Shown piece after piece: positions 10,045 to 21,148 of a stretch of 64,000 nt of DNA. Origin of the DNA: Zygnema cylindricum (Eukaryota > Streptophyta > Zygnematophyceae > Zygnematales > Zygnemataceae); contig JBBHKE010000696.1 in the NCBI GenBank assembly GCA_037447655.1, positions 250,001 to 314,000 on the forward strand, given 5' to 3'. Both the position numbers and the translations under genes were made by a program. The notes below the pieces were generated by a model that was not told the DNA's origin, searched no databases, and was given only the letters and a program-made list of their open reading frames with translations. Within the stretch, counting starts at the first letter, position 1; each line of letters opens with the position of its first letter.

Positions 10045-11392
10045 CGAGAGGGAGCGAGAGAGGTGAAGGGAGAGGGCATAAACGAGAGAGAGCACATTTT
10101 AAATAACTTTCAAAATTAAAAAAGAGAGATTGGCATTGGTAGGTTTGGGAAAAAATGGAGCGTGAAAGAGGGGCGGAGGCATATATAAGTAAATGGAGGG
10201 CGCGGTAAATAGAGTGACGCGCCATAGAAGAAGCCGCCACGTGCGACCTCGAATCCATGGAAATGAAACGAAGGTGGCGGCGGTATTTTCGCCTGCTTCT
10301 TCATGAAACGAATGAGAATGTGTTCGATTGACAAAATGACGACGCATCTTCAGATCCCTAAAAAAACATAAATAAAAAATGGATGGATGAGATTCGTTCA
10401 ATAAGGGATCCATTTTTTTGTGGATTATCCGTATTTGGCGTTAAGCTGTCCCAAATATCATCCACGACAAATGTTTTTTTTTATTCTAATTATTTTTATT
10501 CATTAATTGTAATTTGTGGTCCATAGTTACTTCGACCCCTTATTAACGTATAAATTAATTCTAATTTGGAGCGAAATCACCTGTAAACACCATATTAAAA
10601 TATACATTTACACTATATTCGTTCGTTGTACCTAGAGTACATATCGATGCTAATCGAACAAAATACATGTTATAGTGTTTATATTAACTCAACAGCAAAA
10701 AATCACATGAATCAAGAGTACAAAGTTTAAAGACGGTTTACGTGGACGTGTTAAATACAAACAGTTCAATGCTTTAACTGTAACACCATGACTTCGCACA
10801 TGCAAATATATTTTACGTTCACACTGCAGAACAGGCGATTATAGGAGATCGTGTGCGAACGAGATTTTTTGCGGCGAGAGTCAACCAATTTTTTCAGCGC
10901 ACGTTCATATGCATGCGCGTATAATTTATAAATAATTTAAAATATTTTCAAGTAAAAATGTATAAATATGTAACGTCTGACATCATCCGTACACTATACT
11001 AATTATACATTGTTGTACTTTCGGTATTAACGCTATTTTGTACGGAACCTCAATTATAGTCAAGGAAAAATTAAAATCACGTATACTATTTTGGGAAAAA
11101 ATCAAAATTTTAAGAACCCAAATTAGTGTCGTTTACACTAATAACGATGCGCGGTGTAGTGGGTTAATGATCAATATAGGGATCATTGGAGTAATCTGTG
11201 TTTTTATTTTGGAGGGGAAAAACCGAAAAAGCCTCCGGTGAAATATATGACTTTTGCCGGATTTCTTTGTAATCTATTTGTCTTGCTTCTGCTGTGGTGT
11301 ATCTGCTGTTATTCCTGTTTATCTTTCTATCACAAAGCACATTGTGAACGCTCTCCAAAGTACAGTAGTACGGAGAACTTGCACAAATATAC
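10045..11392. other. Intergenic, AT-rich
   Basis: No gene is supported. A G-box core CACGTG lies near 10225. At 11144-11160 the sequence ACTAATAACGATGCGCGGTGTAG matches the end of the TA-flanked MITE family at 12406-12906 and may be a solo end. Confidence 0.4.
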
Positions 11393-11696
11393 CATAGTTC
11401 AAAAGTAGGCGTTTTATGGTAGGCCTTTGGTCGGCGCCTTTATCGTAAGTTGTGTTATGGCTTTTCATGTGATCTTCTTAGATCGCTACTTTGATTAGCG
11501 ACCGTCCGATTGTCTAAATCTGACGGTGTAAATAAAAGTTTTTGGTCTGAATGTTTTAATTGGTCCAAATTTTGGTCTAAATGTTTTAATTGGTCCGAAT
11601 AGGTCCGATTACACTATGTGTATTAAGGTCATATTGTATGTTTTGCATACAATAGGCATATTGTATGGGCCTACTTTCACCTACTTTTGAACTATG
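11393..11696 (+). mobile_element. hAT-like MITE copy A
   Basis: It begins CATAGTTCAAAAGTAGGCG and ends CCTACTTTTGAACTATG, terminal inverted repeats shared with the element at 55715-56262. The left flank AAATATAC (11385-11392) and the next eight bases AAAAATAC (11697-11704) form an 8-bp target duplication with one mismatch. It has the same orientation as the 55.7-kb copy but is shorter. Confidence 0.8.
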
Positions 11697-11704
11697 AAAA
11701 ATAC

Positions 11705-12159
11705 CATAGTTCAAAACTATGTGAAAGTACACCCATACAATATGCATGTTGTACGCAAAAAATACAATATACCCTTAAGACCCATATTGTATAGGCCGCA
11801 AAATGAAATAAAATAGTAACAGGGTTGAGTTGCACATGGATCGATAGAGAATTAAAGGTCATGTCTAAATTTGAAAAAAAAACGGACAAAAAAATATTTT
11901 ATGTGAGTTTTGAGCGAATTTTTATTTAAACCGTCAGATTCAGACGATCGGACGGTCGCTGACCAAAGTAGCGATCTCAGAAGATCACATGAAAGGCCTA
12001 TAACACAACTTACGATAGGATTATCGTCAGATTTGGACGATCGGACGGTCGCTGATCAAAGTAGCGACTTAAGACGATCACATGAAAAGCCCATAACACA
12101 ACTTACGATGAAGGCGCCGACAAAAGACCTACAATAGAAACGCCTACTTTTGAACTATG
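11705..12159 (-). mobile_element. hAT-like MITE copy B, directly abutting copy A
   Basis: It begins CATAGTTCAAAACTATG and ends CGCCTACTTTTGAACTATG. AAAAATAC precedes it (11697-11704) and also follows it (12160-12167). The interior matches the 55.7-kb element on the opposite strand. Inside, a segment containing CGTCAGATT..GACGATCGGACGGTCGCTGA..AACTTACGAT occurs twice in tandem (about 11925-12020 and 12023-12110). Confidence 0.8.
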
Positions 12160-12405
12160 AAAAATACAAAGTACCACTTCAGATTGTCGGTTACCCGGGC
12201 ACACCCCCTCAGAATTAAACATTTTTCGGGCAGTCAAAGTTCTTAAAATTGTCACATACTTAGACTTCTAATCACGACATCACTATCGAAGGGTGTGACA
12301 GTCACCTTTCAATCACTTGCCTCATAATGATCCAACGGTCAATCACAGACGTAATTTTTTTTGACTGCCCGTAAATTTCTTATGCTAATATGCGATAACG
12401 ATGTA

Positions 12406-12906
12406 CACCGCGAATCGTAATTAGAGTAAATTACTCTAATTCGGTCGCTCGAAATTTCGACTCTATCACATCAAATAGAGTAAATGATTCTAATTTTTTC
12501 ATTATGCTATTTAAGGTAAGGTTTAATTAGCATTTTTAATTCTAATATAGGTTCATTTTAAATAGTGTGGAGTACGGACGACGTCCGACCGTGCAAAATT
12601 GTACTTCTATAAGTAAAAAAGTACAAATAATGATTTAAAACAGGTCATTATCATGTAAATGCGTTTTAACAAACCGCGTAGTGCAAACGTCATAGTGACG
12701 ATAAACTGTACGTTTTTTCAGATTCTGTACGAATACCTTATTTAAAGTAGAGGATATTAGCTTGCCAAATTAGAGTACACCGCATAAATTAGAGTAAATT
12801 CCTTTTTGAAACAGTTCTATCACATAAATTAAAGTAAATTACTCTAATTATTTTTTTCTCTTTTTTTACTCTAATTTTTTCATTACTCTAATTACGATGC
12901 GCGGTG
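12406..12906 (+). mobile_element. TA-flanked MITE, copy 1 (501 bp)
   Basis: The ends are CACCGCGAATCGTAATTAG and CTAATTACGATGCGCGGTG, bounded by TA at 12404-12405 and 12907-12908. TA duplication is the Tc1/mariner signature. The interior is AT-rich with AGAGTAAA/TTTACTCT repeats and no transposase. The element at 59874-60353 is the same family in opposite orientation. Confidence 0.8.
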
Positions 12907-12908
12907 TA

Positions 12909-13953
12909 GTAGTCGAATACCACCCTATTAGCTCCAGGCAGCGTTGGGAACAGCTGCACTGTTACTGTACTGTAATGTTGCAACGAATAGCGTCTTGTGG
13001 CTCTGAGCTATTGAAACTGGACATCACGGTTGGTTCGTTGTTCGTTCCTGCCGTGTCTACTGTAGCTGAAAGTCCGAAACTCAACAGACTACCTCACGAC
13101 CAAGCTTGACTTCGAAGAGAAGAAAAGGTCAGGAACAACGCGCGAAATGCCATGGAAACGCCAAATGTGTGGTTGTCCCACACTCTGGTATACCCGTATT
13201 ATACTAAAAAGATGTAAAATATGCATATGATACGGGAGGAATCAGAATATCAGATATAGTGGTCTACGCGCTTTCGCACTTCTGAACTATGACAACACGA
13301 CGCGTAACGGCAAGTTCGTTGACCCTTGACTGTCTACGTATATCTTTCGAGTTCCTGACGATCTCTAGGTGAACGTAATTGTCGGCCAGATTGAAATTTC
13401 AAATTTGTTTCCCAGATGTTGAGGGTGAGATGTACTTTTTTAAGTTTTTAGGGTGAGTGGTACGTACAATCGCTTTATAAAATGTACTACAATACCTGTA
13501 CGATTTATTTGAAAAAAACTTTTGATAGGTAAAACTAGTCAATTACCCGTTGAAGGCTTGAATACTATTGACGGCTGGCAAGTTTTCCAAATATATCGTA
13601 TGACGTATGGGCCGTTAAAAACTTAAAATATACCATGCATATGTACGAATTTTACGCGGACACGCCACCGTCTGCCGAAGTCCCAGATTCCATGTTATTT
13701 CGCCGTTATGTTGTAGTTAAGCATCACATAAAATCCGATCCCGTTACCAATCAGTGAACTCCATGCGCTTCTGCAGTCTCTTGCAATTCAAAATTTGGCT
13801 TTATTTTTGGTTCTCCTTTGTCTTTACCTTCGCATCTACTACAGTACTGTACTCTCTCCCAGTAAAACTGAACTCTCTTCTTGCACTCTCTCTTTTCCCT
13901 CTCTCTTTTCCCTTTCTCTTCTCCCTCTCTCTTTGTAATCTTTCTCGAGATCC
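12909..13953 (+). promoter_or_regulatory. Upstream region and 5' leader of the PRA1 gene
   Basis: The last 110 bases before the ATG are pyrimidine-rich (TCTCTCTTTTCCC repeats), typical of a plant leader. An alternating CAGTACTGTACT motif lies about 110 bp upstream of the start. No clear TATA box is seen. The rest is AT-rich with no gene I can support. Confidence 0.4.
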
Positions 13954-14574
13954 ATGGCTACAACCGTCCCTCCTCCCTCTGGTACGGCTTCCGTACAACC
14001 TAATCCAGGACCTCCGTCAGCTGCTGTCGCTCGAGCTTTTCTCGCAAGACTCCATGAATCGGCAAAACTACATCTGGCGCAACAACGTCCCTGGCACGAA
14101 TTATACGACAGAAATACGCTTGGAAAACCCGAAGCATATGCTGACGCCATCAACCGAATCAAGAAAAATGCGAGCTACTTTAGGGTTAACTATTCTGTGG
14201 TACTTCTCGGTACAGTTGTCATCAGTATGCTGACGAGTCCTCTGTCCGTACTATGGCTTATCGCTTTGGTCCTCCTATGGGGATACGTTTTTATGGTCCG
14301 TACGGAGCCAATCGTTATCCTCGGCAAAACTTTGACCGATCCGGAGAAGTTCGTGGCTTTATGCGGAGTCTCTTTCCTTGTCGCTTTCGGTCTCACACGT
14401 GTCGGTTACACTGTTATGTCTGGTCTTACTATTGGTTTGGCGGCGGTGGTGATCCACGCTATTTTTAGAGTCCCTGACGACCTTTTTTTGGATGACCAAG
14501 ACGCCGGAGGATTTTTGTCGTGGCTCACACAACCATCGTCGTCACAGATGCCAGCTTCTATCGGACACGTGTGA
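13954..14574 (+). CDS. PRA1: PRA1-family protein (prenylated Rab acceptor)
   Basis: An intronless frame of 206 residues, the usual length for plant PRA1 proteins, which are small membrane proteins that bind prenylated Rab GTPases and act in ER/Golgi/endosome trafficking. Visible features are the N-terminal PWHELYDRNTLGKPEAYADA block (about residues 47-66), then NASYFRVNYSVVLL leading into two hydrophobic hairpins (about 74-110 and 126-165) separated by the RTEPIVILGKTLTDPEKF loop. The C-terminal tail is short and acidic (VPDDLFLDDQDAGGFLSWL). The ATG at 13954 is the first in frame after the pyrimidine-rich leader. In function it pairs loosely with the clathrin gene downstream, but nothing indicates co-regulation. 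Confidence 0.92.
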   Translation: MATTVPPPSGTASVQPNPGPPSAAVARAFLARLHESAKLHLAQQRPWHELYDRNTLGKPEAYADAINRIKKNASYFRVNYSVVLLGTVVISMLTSPLSVLWLIALVLLWGYVFMVRTEPIVILGKTLTDPEKFVALCGVSFLVAFGLTRVGYTVMSGLTIGLAAVVIHAIFRVPDDLFLDDQDAGGFLSWLTQPSSSQMPASIGHV

Positions 14575-17500
14575 TTGTACGACTGAGGAAGGTACTTATT
14601 TCTGTTTTTTTTTTTTTTTCGCAGTTTTTTTTTGGTGTTTTTTTTTTTTTTTTTTTTTTTTTTGGGTATGGAGTAACCGTTAATGTCACGTTGCCCTCTT
14701 CGATCGGACACGTTTGCTTATGGAGGCACTGAGAAAGGTGAGGTTTTGTTGTTTTTTGTCTGTTTTATTTTTTGTTTTTTTCTGAAAATTTGAGCTTTGT
14801 CACATCGGCCATCAAAAAGGTATATGAAAAAAGGTACCTGAAAAACGTGTTCCAATGGGGCTCAGCTTTTTATTTATGGCAGTATTGCAATTTTATTTAT
14901 CATTATATGTCAGTGGTGAAAAAGTAATGTATGTTCAACTGTACAACTAGGGTGGGTTAATGATTTTTTTGCTAATAATGTTGTGGTGTTTGTATATGAC
15001 TCACAGTTTAACTGGGTGAAAACAATGGGAACTCTATATGTGATTACCCCATACTTCAGTATTTTATGGTATAATATGCGTGTAGTATGGGCTGACCACC
15101 TATGGTGTTTCCTATGTTTTCGCAAATTTGAACTTTGATTTGACTTCCATTTTTCATAAAAGCTGTGGGTAGTCATTATTTTCCTCTGCCGGATCCGTGA
15201 GATACGTCAGAAAAGGGAGTTTAGTGACTTATCTTTTATCCCTTACAGTATCCGTATTATATGTAGTAACAATATATAGTGTTTCTATTTTTTTTTGCAT
15301 ATTAAACCTATGTATCATATGGTATAATACTTGTATAGTACGGGGGAAACCACATATAGCGTTTCCAATTGTTTGTCACATTTAAACTATCGTTCTTTGT
15401 CATCTCAGTTTTGCCATTCAATTAATTTTACAACTGGGAAATTTGTGATATTGGTTATTTCTGTTTTTTAGACGCATTTCATTAGAATTCGTTTTATATA
15501 GCTTTTTTTTTTCTTTTGTGGGATCAAGAGCCATAAATTCCTGCCATTCAGTAATTCTGTGATTCCTTGATTTGGTTCATCTTTTTTTTGTACTGTTTTT
15601 TTTTTTTTTTGCTATTTTTGAACAACTGACTTCTTTTATTTATTTATTTTGAAGTTCCTCATTTAAAGTAGGTTTCATTCTACGAATGGCAGTTTTAGGG
15701 TAAATGTTTTTCTTTTTTCTTTTAAAGTTTATGTTAACTGTCCAGCAGTATTTTTTTTCTGTTTTTTTTTTTTTTTCCTTTACATGTTAGCCTTTATGAA
15801 CAACACTATTGTCTGTTAGTTTTTGTAGTGACCTAATTTTTTTCTGGAAAAGCATAATCAAGAGTTACCGATAGCCATTGTGCAATCACGAGGTTTTTTG
15901 TTTTTATCTCTTTTGTTTTATGACTTTATTCCACATTTTTTGTCTTCCAGTTTAGAAACTTGGTGGTCTATTTTATGGAAACAAAACCCCTCAGACACCT
16001 TGTAAAACCCTGATTAAGTCGTTGTAGGTGTTCTTCAGAAAGTAAATTAGAGTAGTTTTGCTTAAACCAGGTTAATTGTGTGTTTTGCCCATTGTTATTA
16101 GAGTTTATAATACTAATTTGGTTGTGACATTTTTGGGCCGAAAATCATAAAATAGTGTTAACAAAGGGAGTGGACCTCAGTTTGTCACATCTCCTTGCAC
16201 AAAATTAGTATTATATATCATAACTTTGCACTAACATATTAAATTAGTATAATGTATTATACTGTCATATCAACACTAATAGATCCTTAATACTAATAAC
16301 GATGGGCAATGTAGTTGTGTGTTTTGGGTTTTTGACACTGTAAAAACTTTGTCTAAGGGTTCTACATTTTATATTTTACATTTTACACTATATAATCAAT
16401 TTAGAATTTTTAAATTTTAAATTCTTTTCGATTTGGGAATAAAGGGGAGAGAGAGAGCGAGGGCAGGAGAAGTCGTACATTTCAACATTTTCCATTATAA
16501 TTTTACATTCTATATTTTACATTTTCCTTCTCCTTTTGTACTGTCTCGTTTGATGTTATAATATGTAAATCAATAAATAACATGTAAATCAATAAATAAC
16601 AGTACACCGTCAACTGTGATAAGATTTTTTTTTTTTTTAGCTTCTTTTTTGTGGGTTTTTTTTTTAGTTTTATTAATTTTAATTCAAGTTCGTATTTGAA
16701 CTATTTACGGAATTATTGTTGTAAAAAAAAAGATTAGCATTATTAATTTTATTTTGTGGTTGCCAGGTCCAAAAACTAAATGAAAATCAAAGTGGAACTG
16801 AAATTAGTGTTATTGACGCTCTTCTTTCCTTTTTTGGTCCTTACCATGTTAGAATTAACTGACAGAAAGCTGTACAGCGGTTGGTTCTCTATACAATTTT
16901 TTTGTAACGAATCTAATTATTATTATTTTTTTTTTTTTGTGGTTTCAATGTGCTATCAACTAAAGCCTTTTTCTTTTTTGCTTTGTTTTATGGTCAAAAC
17001 TTACTGAACGCATATTGTTTACTATATATATATAAAAACGTATGTTATTAAATAAGTTCATTGAGAACAAAAATGTTGATCATAGAGTAGAGAGGTGTTA
17101 GTTCACTCATATTTAAAATTTTATCTACTGTGTCTGACCACTGTTCTAGGATGTTGTTGTCAAATGTTTTTTGTTTTTGTTTCACTTTTCTTGTTGGTTA
17201 ATGTTTGTATTTTTGTTTTTGTGTCACGGTGTTAATTGATTAATGTTTGTACCTTTTTTTTGTTTCTTTTTATTTCTTTTGCTTTTATTTTGTTTTGTCA
17301 CAGGTTCTGAATTTGAAATTCGACGGTTATAATCTTCACAACAATCCTTTTTTTTTTCGTGGATTCTACAATCTTCTTTGTATCATTTTGTACTCAAAAT
17401 GATGGACGAAAATGCATGAAAAGCTGTGATTCTTTAGTGTGACGAGTATATTTGGATAATCTTGTCTTCTAGAAAAAAGAGGAAGAAAAAAAAATAGCTG

Positions 17501-17590
17501 GCTAATATAAGTGTGTTTTTGTCTTTCCTTCCCATTATTTTATTTTTTTGGTCTCCAGTCAGCTTTCCTTGTTACAGTTTTTTCAAAGTC
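14575..17590. other. T-rich intergenic DNA between PRA1 and the bacterial island
   Basis: Long T runs (for example 14610-14662) dominate. No gene is supported. The sequence GGTATAATACTTGTATAG..CGTTTCCAATTGTTTGTCACA (about 15320-15380) recurs in diverged form near 15060-15130 and on the other side of the island at about 26825-26895, a dispersed repeat of unknown type. Confidence 0.5.
16087..16308. mobile_element. Possible small MITE with GCCCAT(T/C)GTTATTAG ends
   Basis: GCCCATTGTTATTAG near 16087 is mirrored by CTAATAACGATGGGC near 16295. A TA follows the right end, but no TA is preserved at the left. The end resembles that of the TA-flanked MITEs, so this may be a diverged relative. Confidence 0.4.
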
Positions 17591-17604
17591 AGTTAATATT
17601 AAAT

Positions 17605-18220
17605 GTTTAGATGTAATGGTTTATAGTTTTGTTGAAGATGTTGCAGCTTCTGGCGGATACTGGCTTGCTTGCAGTGATAATAAAATATTTGCTACTAACA
17701 GTTCAATTATTGGGAGTTTAGGAGTTATTTCAAGTGGATTCGGTTTTTATGGTGCTATAGAAAAATAAGGAATTGAGAGAAGGGTAATAACTGAGGGTAA
17801 AAACAAATCTGTTCTTGATCCTTTTCAGCCTGTAAAAGCTTCTGATGTAAAGCTGGTAAAGATCTACAGAAAAAAATATACGATCATTTTACGGATAGTA
17901 TTAAGGAACTAAGAAAAGGCAGACTTACCCAAACTGATGATATTATATTTAATGGTGAGTTCTGGACAGGGCAGAAAGCGTTGGATTATGGCCTAATTGA
18001 TGGAATAGACGATTTATATTCATTAATTGATGGAATAGACAATTTATATTCATTTATTTATAAAAGATATGGCAATGAAGTATAAATAGAATATATAGAG
18101 TCTCAGCAGTCATGGTTTAAAAGAAAATTCGGAATGGCACTTAGTGCTCAAGAAATCACAGATACTGTTCTTGATAGGGTAGAGGAAAGGTTTTTAACAA
18201 GTAAAATCGACTTATATTAA
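17605..18220 (+). pseudogene. sppA: sppA (peptidase family S49) C-terminal two-thirds, decayed
   Basis: SppA is a membrane-bound serine protease of the S49 family that degrades signal peptides. The N-terminus is missing. The catalytic Ser block is seen as VEDVAASGGYWLACS, followed by SSIIGSLGVISSGFGF and a Lys-containing GKNKSVLDPFQP. Defects are a TAA at 17766, a frameshift near 17855 and a TAA near 18083. A 30-bp in-frame tandem duplication gives LIDGIDDLYS/LIDGIDNLYS (about 17995-18055). The natural stop at 18218-18220 is directly followed by mid-murF sequence, so a junction lies here. Confidence 0.85.
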
Positions 18221-18711
18221 ATGAGCCTTAAGGAAAAAAACTACGTTGAAAAAGCTCTAGCGCAATTCAAACCTCAAATGGGAAGGGGGTTGATCGTGGA
18301 CATTAAGAAAGAAAATAAGGAATAATCTATAATAACTGATTACTATAATGCGAGTCCTGAATCCCTGAAAGCAGGTCTTGAGTATTTACATCAATCTAAA
18401 AACTCAAAAAAGAGCGCAATATTAGTTGACACGAAGGGGAATGGCAAGGACGAATTAAAGTTTCATTTCACCGCCATCCCATATATTGTTAAATCCGGTG
18501 TAAAGAAATTGTTTTTAGTGGGGGATATTATGCTGCAGCTTGTGCAAGAAATCCCAAAAAGTATTTTGGTTTAACCTATAAAAATTCTGACGCACTAGCT
18601 TACGATATTATTAAATACATTGAAGGTGAAGAGCTTATCCTAATTAACGGTTCAAGAGGTCTTCATCTGGAAAAAGTTGCCAAAGCTCCAGGAGTTACAA
18701 ATGCTTTATAA
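18221..18711 (+). pseudogene. murF: murF C-terminal domain, decayed
   Basis: MurF adds D-Ala-D-Ala to the UDP-MurNAc-tripeptide in peptidoglycan synthesis. Only the C-terminal ligase domain is present: ALAQFKPQMGRG, then DYYNASPESLKAGLEYL (the DxYNANP-type family signature) and KLFLVGD. A stop at about 18323 and a frameshift near 18540 break it. The final segment NGSRGLHLEKVAKAPGVTNAL ends with TAA at 18709-18711, overlapping the mraY start by 11 bases. That overlap preserves the bacterial operon arrangement. Confidence 0.85.
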
Positions 18712-19786
18712 ATCATTACTGCCATATACAAGTCATTGGCATATAGCCAATTTAATGACTTACATTACATTTAGAAGCGGTATGGCAATACTAAGTAGTC
18801 TGCTTATAAGTTTTCTAACAGGCTCGAAAATTATTCTGAAATTAAGGACGTTACAAAAACAAGGGCAACCAATCAGGGAAGACGGTCCGGATACTCATTT
18901 TGCTAAAGCAGGGACTCCTACAATGGGTGGGTTAATCATTATTAGCTCCATGTTATTTTCTATATTATTGTTTTCAGATCTTACTAACCCTTATAGGTGG
19001 ATAATTATTTTTGTTCTCATAATGTTCGGATTACTAGGTTTTTTAGATGGTTATACTAAAGTCAGCAAGTTTAATTACCGTGGTATCACGGGTAAAAAGA
19101 AGTTATTTTTGCAATTTGCTGTCAGTCTTATCGCATTTGGAGGTATAAAATATTGCTCCCTCCATTCCCATGCAACTGAGTTAGCTGTACCGTTTTTTAA
19201 AACCCTTTTGATCGACCTTGGTTATTTTTATTTTCCCTTTGCAATGTGCGTTATTATCGGTTCTTCTAATGAGGTAAATTTAATTGATGGTCTTGATGGT
19301 CTAGCTATTGGTACGCTAACAATAGCGGCTAGTGCTTTTGCTATTATTTCTTATTAGTAGGTAATTTTACTTCTGCAAATTATTGCAAATTATATATGTT
19401 CCACACGTTGGGGAGCTTGCCGTAGCATGTTCTGCGAAGGTGGGCAGTGGCCTTGGTTTTTTGTGGTATAACTGCAAACCTGCGGAAGCATTTATGGAGG
19501 ATACTGGAAGTTTATCTCTTGGGGCAGTTATCGGTACTAATAGCGTTATTACCAAACATGAAATTGTGCTGGCTACAATAGGAGGGGTGTTCGTTATTGA
19601 AACGTTATCGGTGATTATGCAAGTTTATTATTTTAAAATGACTAAGGGTAAAATATTTTTCAAAATGGCACCTATCCATCATCATTTTGAAAAGAAAGGG
19701 TGGCCTGAGACTAAAGTGTCATAAGATTTTGGATTTTAGCAATTGCTTTTGCTTTAATTGGGTTATCACCGCTAAAGTTAAGGTAG
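18701..19786 (+). pseudogene. mraY: mraY (phospho-MurNAc-pentapeptide translocase), near full length but frameshifted
   Basis: MraY makes lipid I, the first membrane step of peptidoglycan synthesis. The start MLYKSLLPY at 18701 fits the rickettsial N-terminus better than upstream codons. Conserved blocks are QPIREDGPDTHFAKAGTPTM, LGFLDGYTK, NLIDGLDGL, the later EDTGSLSLG and [11 protein letters not shown]. The family has Asp-Asp in LGFLDDYxK, and here the second Asp is Gly, which should abolish catalysis. Frames change after FAIISY (19355-19390), and a TAA with a frameshift near 19722 separates the C-terminus FWILAIAFALIGLSPLKLR, which ends at 19786. Mosses have nuclear plastid-targeted MraY, but this copy is intronless, has no transit peptide and sits among bacterial genes. 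Confidence 0.9.
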
Positions 19787-19792
19787 TTTCAT

Positions 19793-20470
19793 ATGTTTGG
19801 CGATAACTTTAAGCGTCCAGTGGTTAAAGGAAATGGTCAGTTTTTATCTATTAAAAGGATTTTTAAAACTTTACAAGCTGAAGGGCCTTATTGTGGAGTT
19901 CCAGCAATTTTTATTAGGTTAGGCGGATGTAACTTAGCTTGCAGTTTTTGTGATACCGAATTTGAGGATTATATAGAAAAATCTCTTGAAGAGATAATTG
20001 GGCAGGTTGAGTACTTAAGCAAAAATAGTAATAAAATACAGTCAATATTTCTAGTTGTCATTCACCGGAGGAGAACCATTTAGGCAGCCAATCTATAGAT
20101 TATGCGAAAAATTATTGCAATTAAATTACAAAGTGCAAATCGAGACTAATGGCACATTATATCAAGACCTTCCGGATGGAATTGGTATAATTTGTTCTCC
20201 TAAGGTAACGAACTTGAAATACCACGATATTAGAGAAGAGCTGTTGCCTAAAATTACAGCTTTAAGTATATTATATCTGAACACGTAGCAGGGTATAACA
20301 AAGTTCCGGAATTAGGCCAATCACTCTATAGCATACCGGTATTTATACTAGCAATGGACGAATATGATGGAAAGCGCAATAGTGCAAATAAGAAATTAGC
20401 AGTATCTATTGCTCTTGAGAATAATTATCGTTTATCATATCAGATTCACAAAGAACTGGGGATTGAGTAA
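19793..20470 (+). pseudogene. queE: queE (7-carboxy-7-deazaguanine synthase), two frameshifts
   Basis: QueE is a radical-SAM enzyme of queuosine precursor synthesis. The N-terminal FLSIKRIFKTLQAEGPYCG and the CX3CX2C cluster motif CNLACSFC (about residues 46-53) are intact. One frameshift near 20056 falls just before TGGEPFRQP. A second, near 20275, falls before YIISEHVAGYNKVPELGQ; the C-terminus YRLSYQIHKELGIE ends at 20470. The start is six bases after the mraY stop. Confidence 0.88.
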
Positions 20471-20568
20471 GCACGAGTAGTAGAATAAAATATATTATTT
20501 ACTCTACCTAAGTAAGGTTATAAAGTATAAATGCTAAGGTAATTTTTCAACTTAAAATTAATGTTACT

Positions 20569-21006
20569 ATGAAGCATGAAAAAATCGCTAATGTTTTGAA
20601 ATCGGTATTAGCGGATAGCTATAGTTTATATTTATAAACCCAAAACTTCCATTGGAATGTGACTGGACCTAACTTTAAATCGTTACATAGTTTATTCGAA
20701 GAACAATACACAGATCTTGCAAACGCTATTGATGAAATAGCTGAGCGAATTAGATGACTTGGACAAAAAGTACCAGGAAGTTTAAAATTCTACTCAGATT
20801 TAACATAAATATCGTCAAGCGATGAACATGCTGATTCAGCTACCGCGATCAGAGAGTTAACCAAAGGCCAAGATTTAATCATTAAAAATTTAAAAGCTAC
20901 CCTAACTATTGCACGGGCATTTGATGATGAAGGAACATGTGACCTTTTAATTGCAAGAATCAAAACGCATGAAAAAAATTCCTGGATACTTAAAAGCAGC
21001 ATGTAA
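20569..21006 (+). pseudogene. dps: dps/ferritin-like DNA-protection protein, three premature stops
   Basis: Dps proteins oxidise and store iron and protect DNA. The 146-codon frame is continuous and full length. It shows MKHEKIANVLKSVLADSY, the ferroxidase block [20 protein letters not shown] and [16 protein letters not shown], then a helical C-terminus. In-frame stops occur after SLYL, after AERIR and after FYSDLT. No frameshift is seen, so decay is by substitution. Confidence 0.85.
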
Positions 21007-21106
21007 GGTAGATGATAAGATTAATGTGTACTTTTTATGTAAGTAACTATAAGGTATTCCCTAAGCTGGAACAGAATTAAATTTATAGCATAGGGTTAGA
21101 TAAATA

Positions 21107-21148
21107 ATGACAAAGAAAGCAATAGTATTGGTAAGTGGAGGGGACTTA
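21107..21148 (+). pseudogene. queC: queC, first ~14 codons only
   Basis: ATG at 21107 opens MTKKAIVLVSGGDL, which matches the start of QueC (7-cyano-7-deazaguanine synthase), including the beginning of its SGG(A)DS ATP-binding loop. The match stops abruptly where glutamate dehydrogenase sequence begins on the other strand. It is short, but its position after queE and dps supports it. Confidence 0.5.

Noticed and set aside
9207-10258. Long minus-strand ORFs of 266-325 codons
   Set aside because: They are Ser/Pro/Leu low-complexity translations of the polypurine repeat; two frames are open at once for the same reason.
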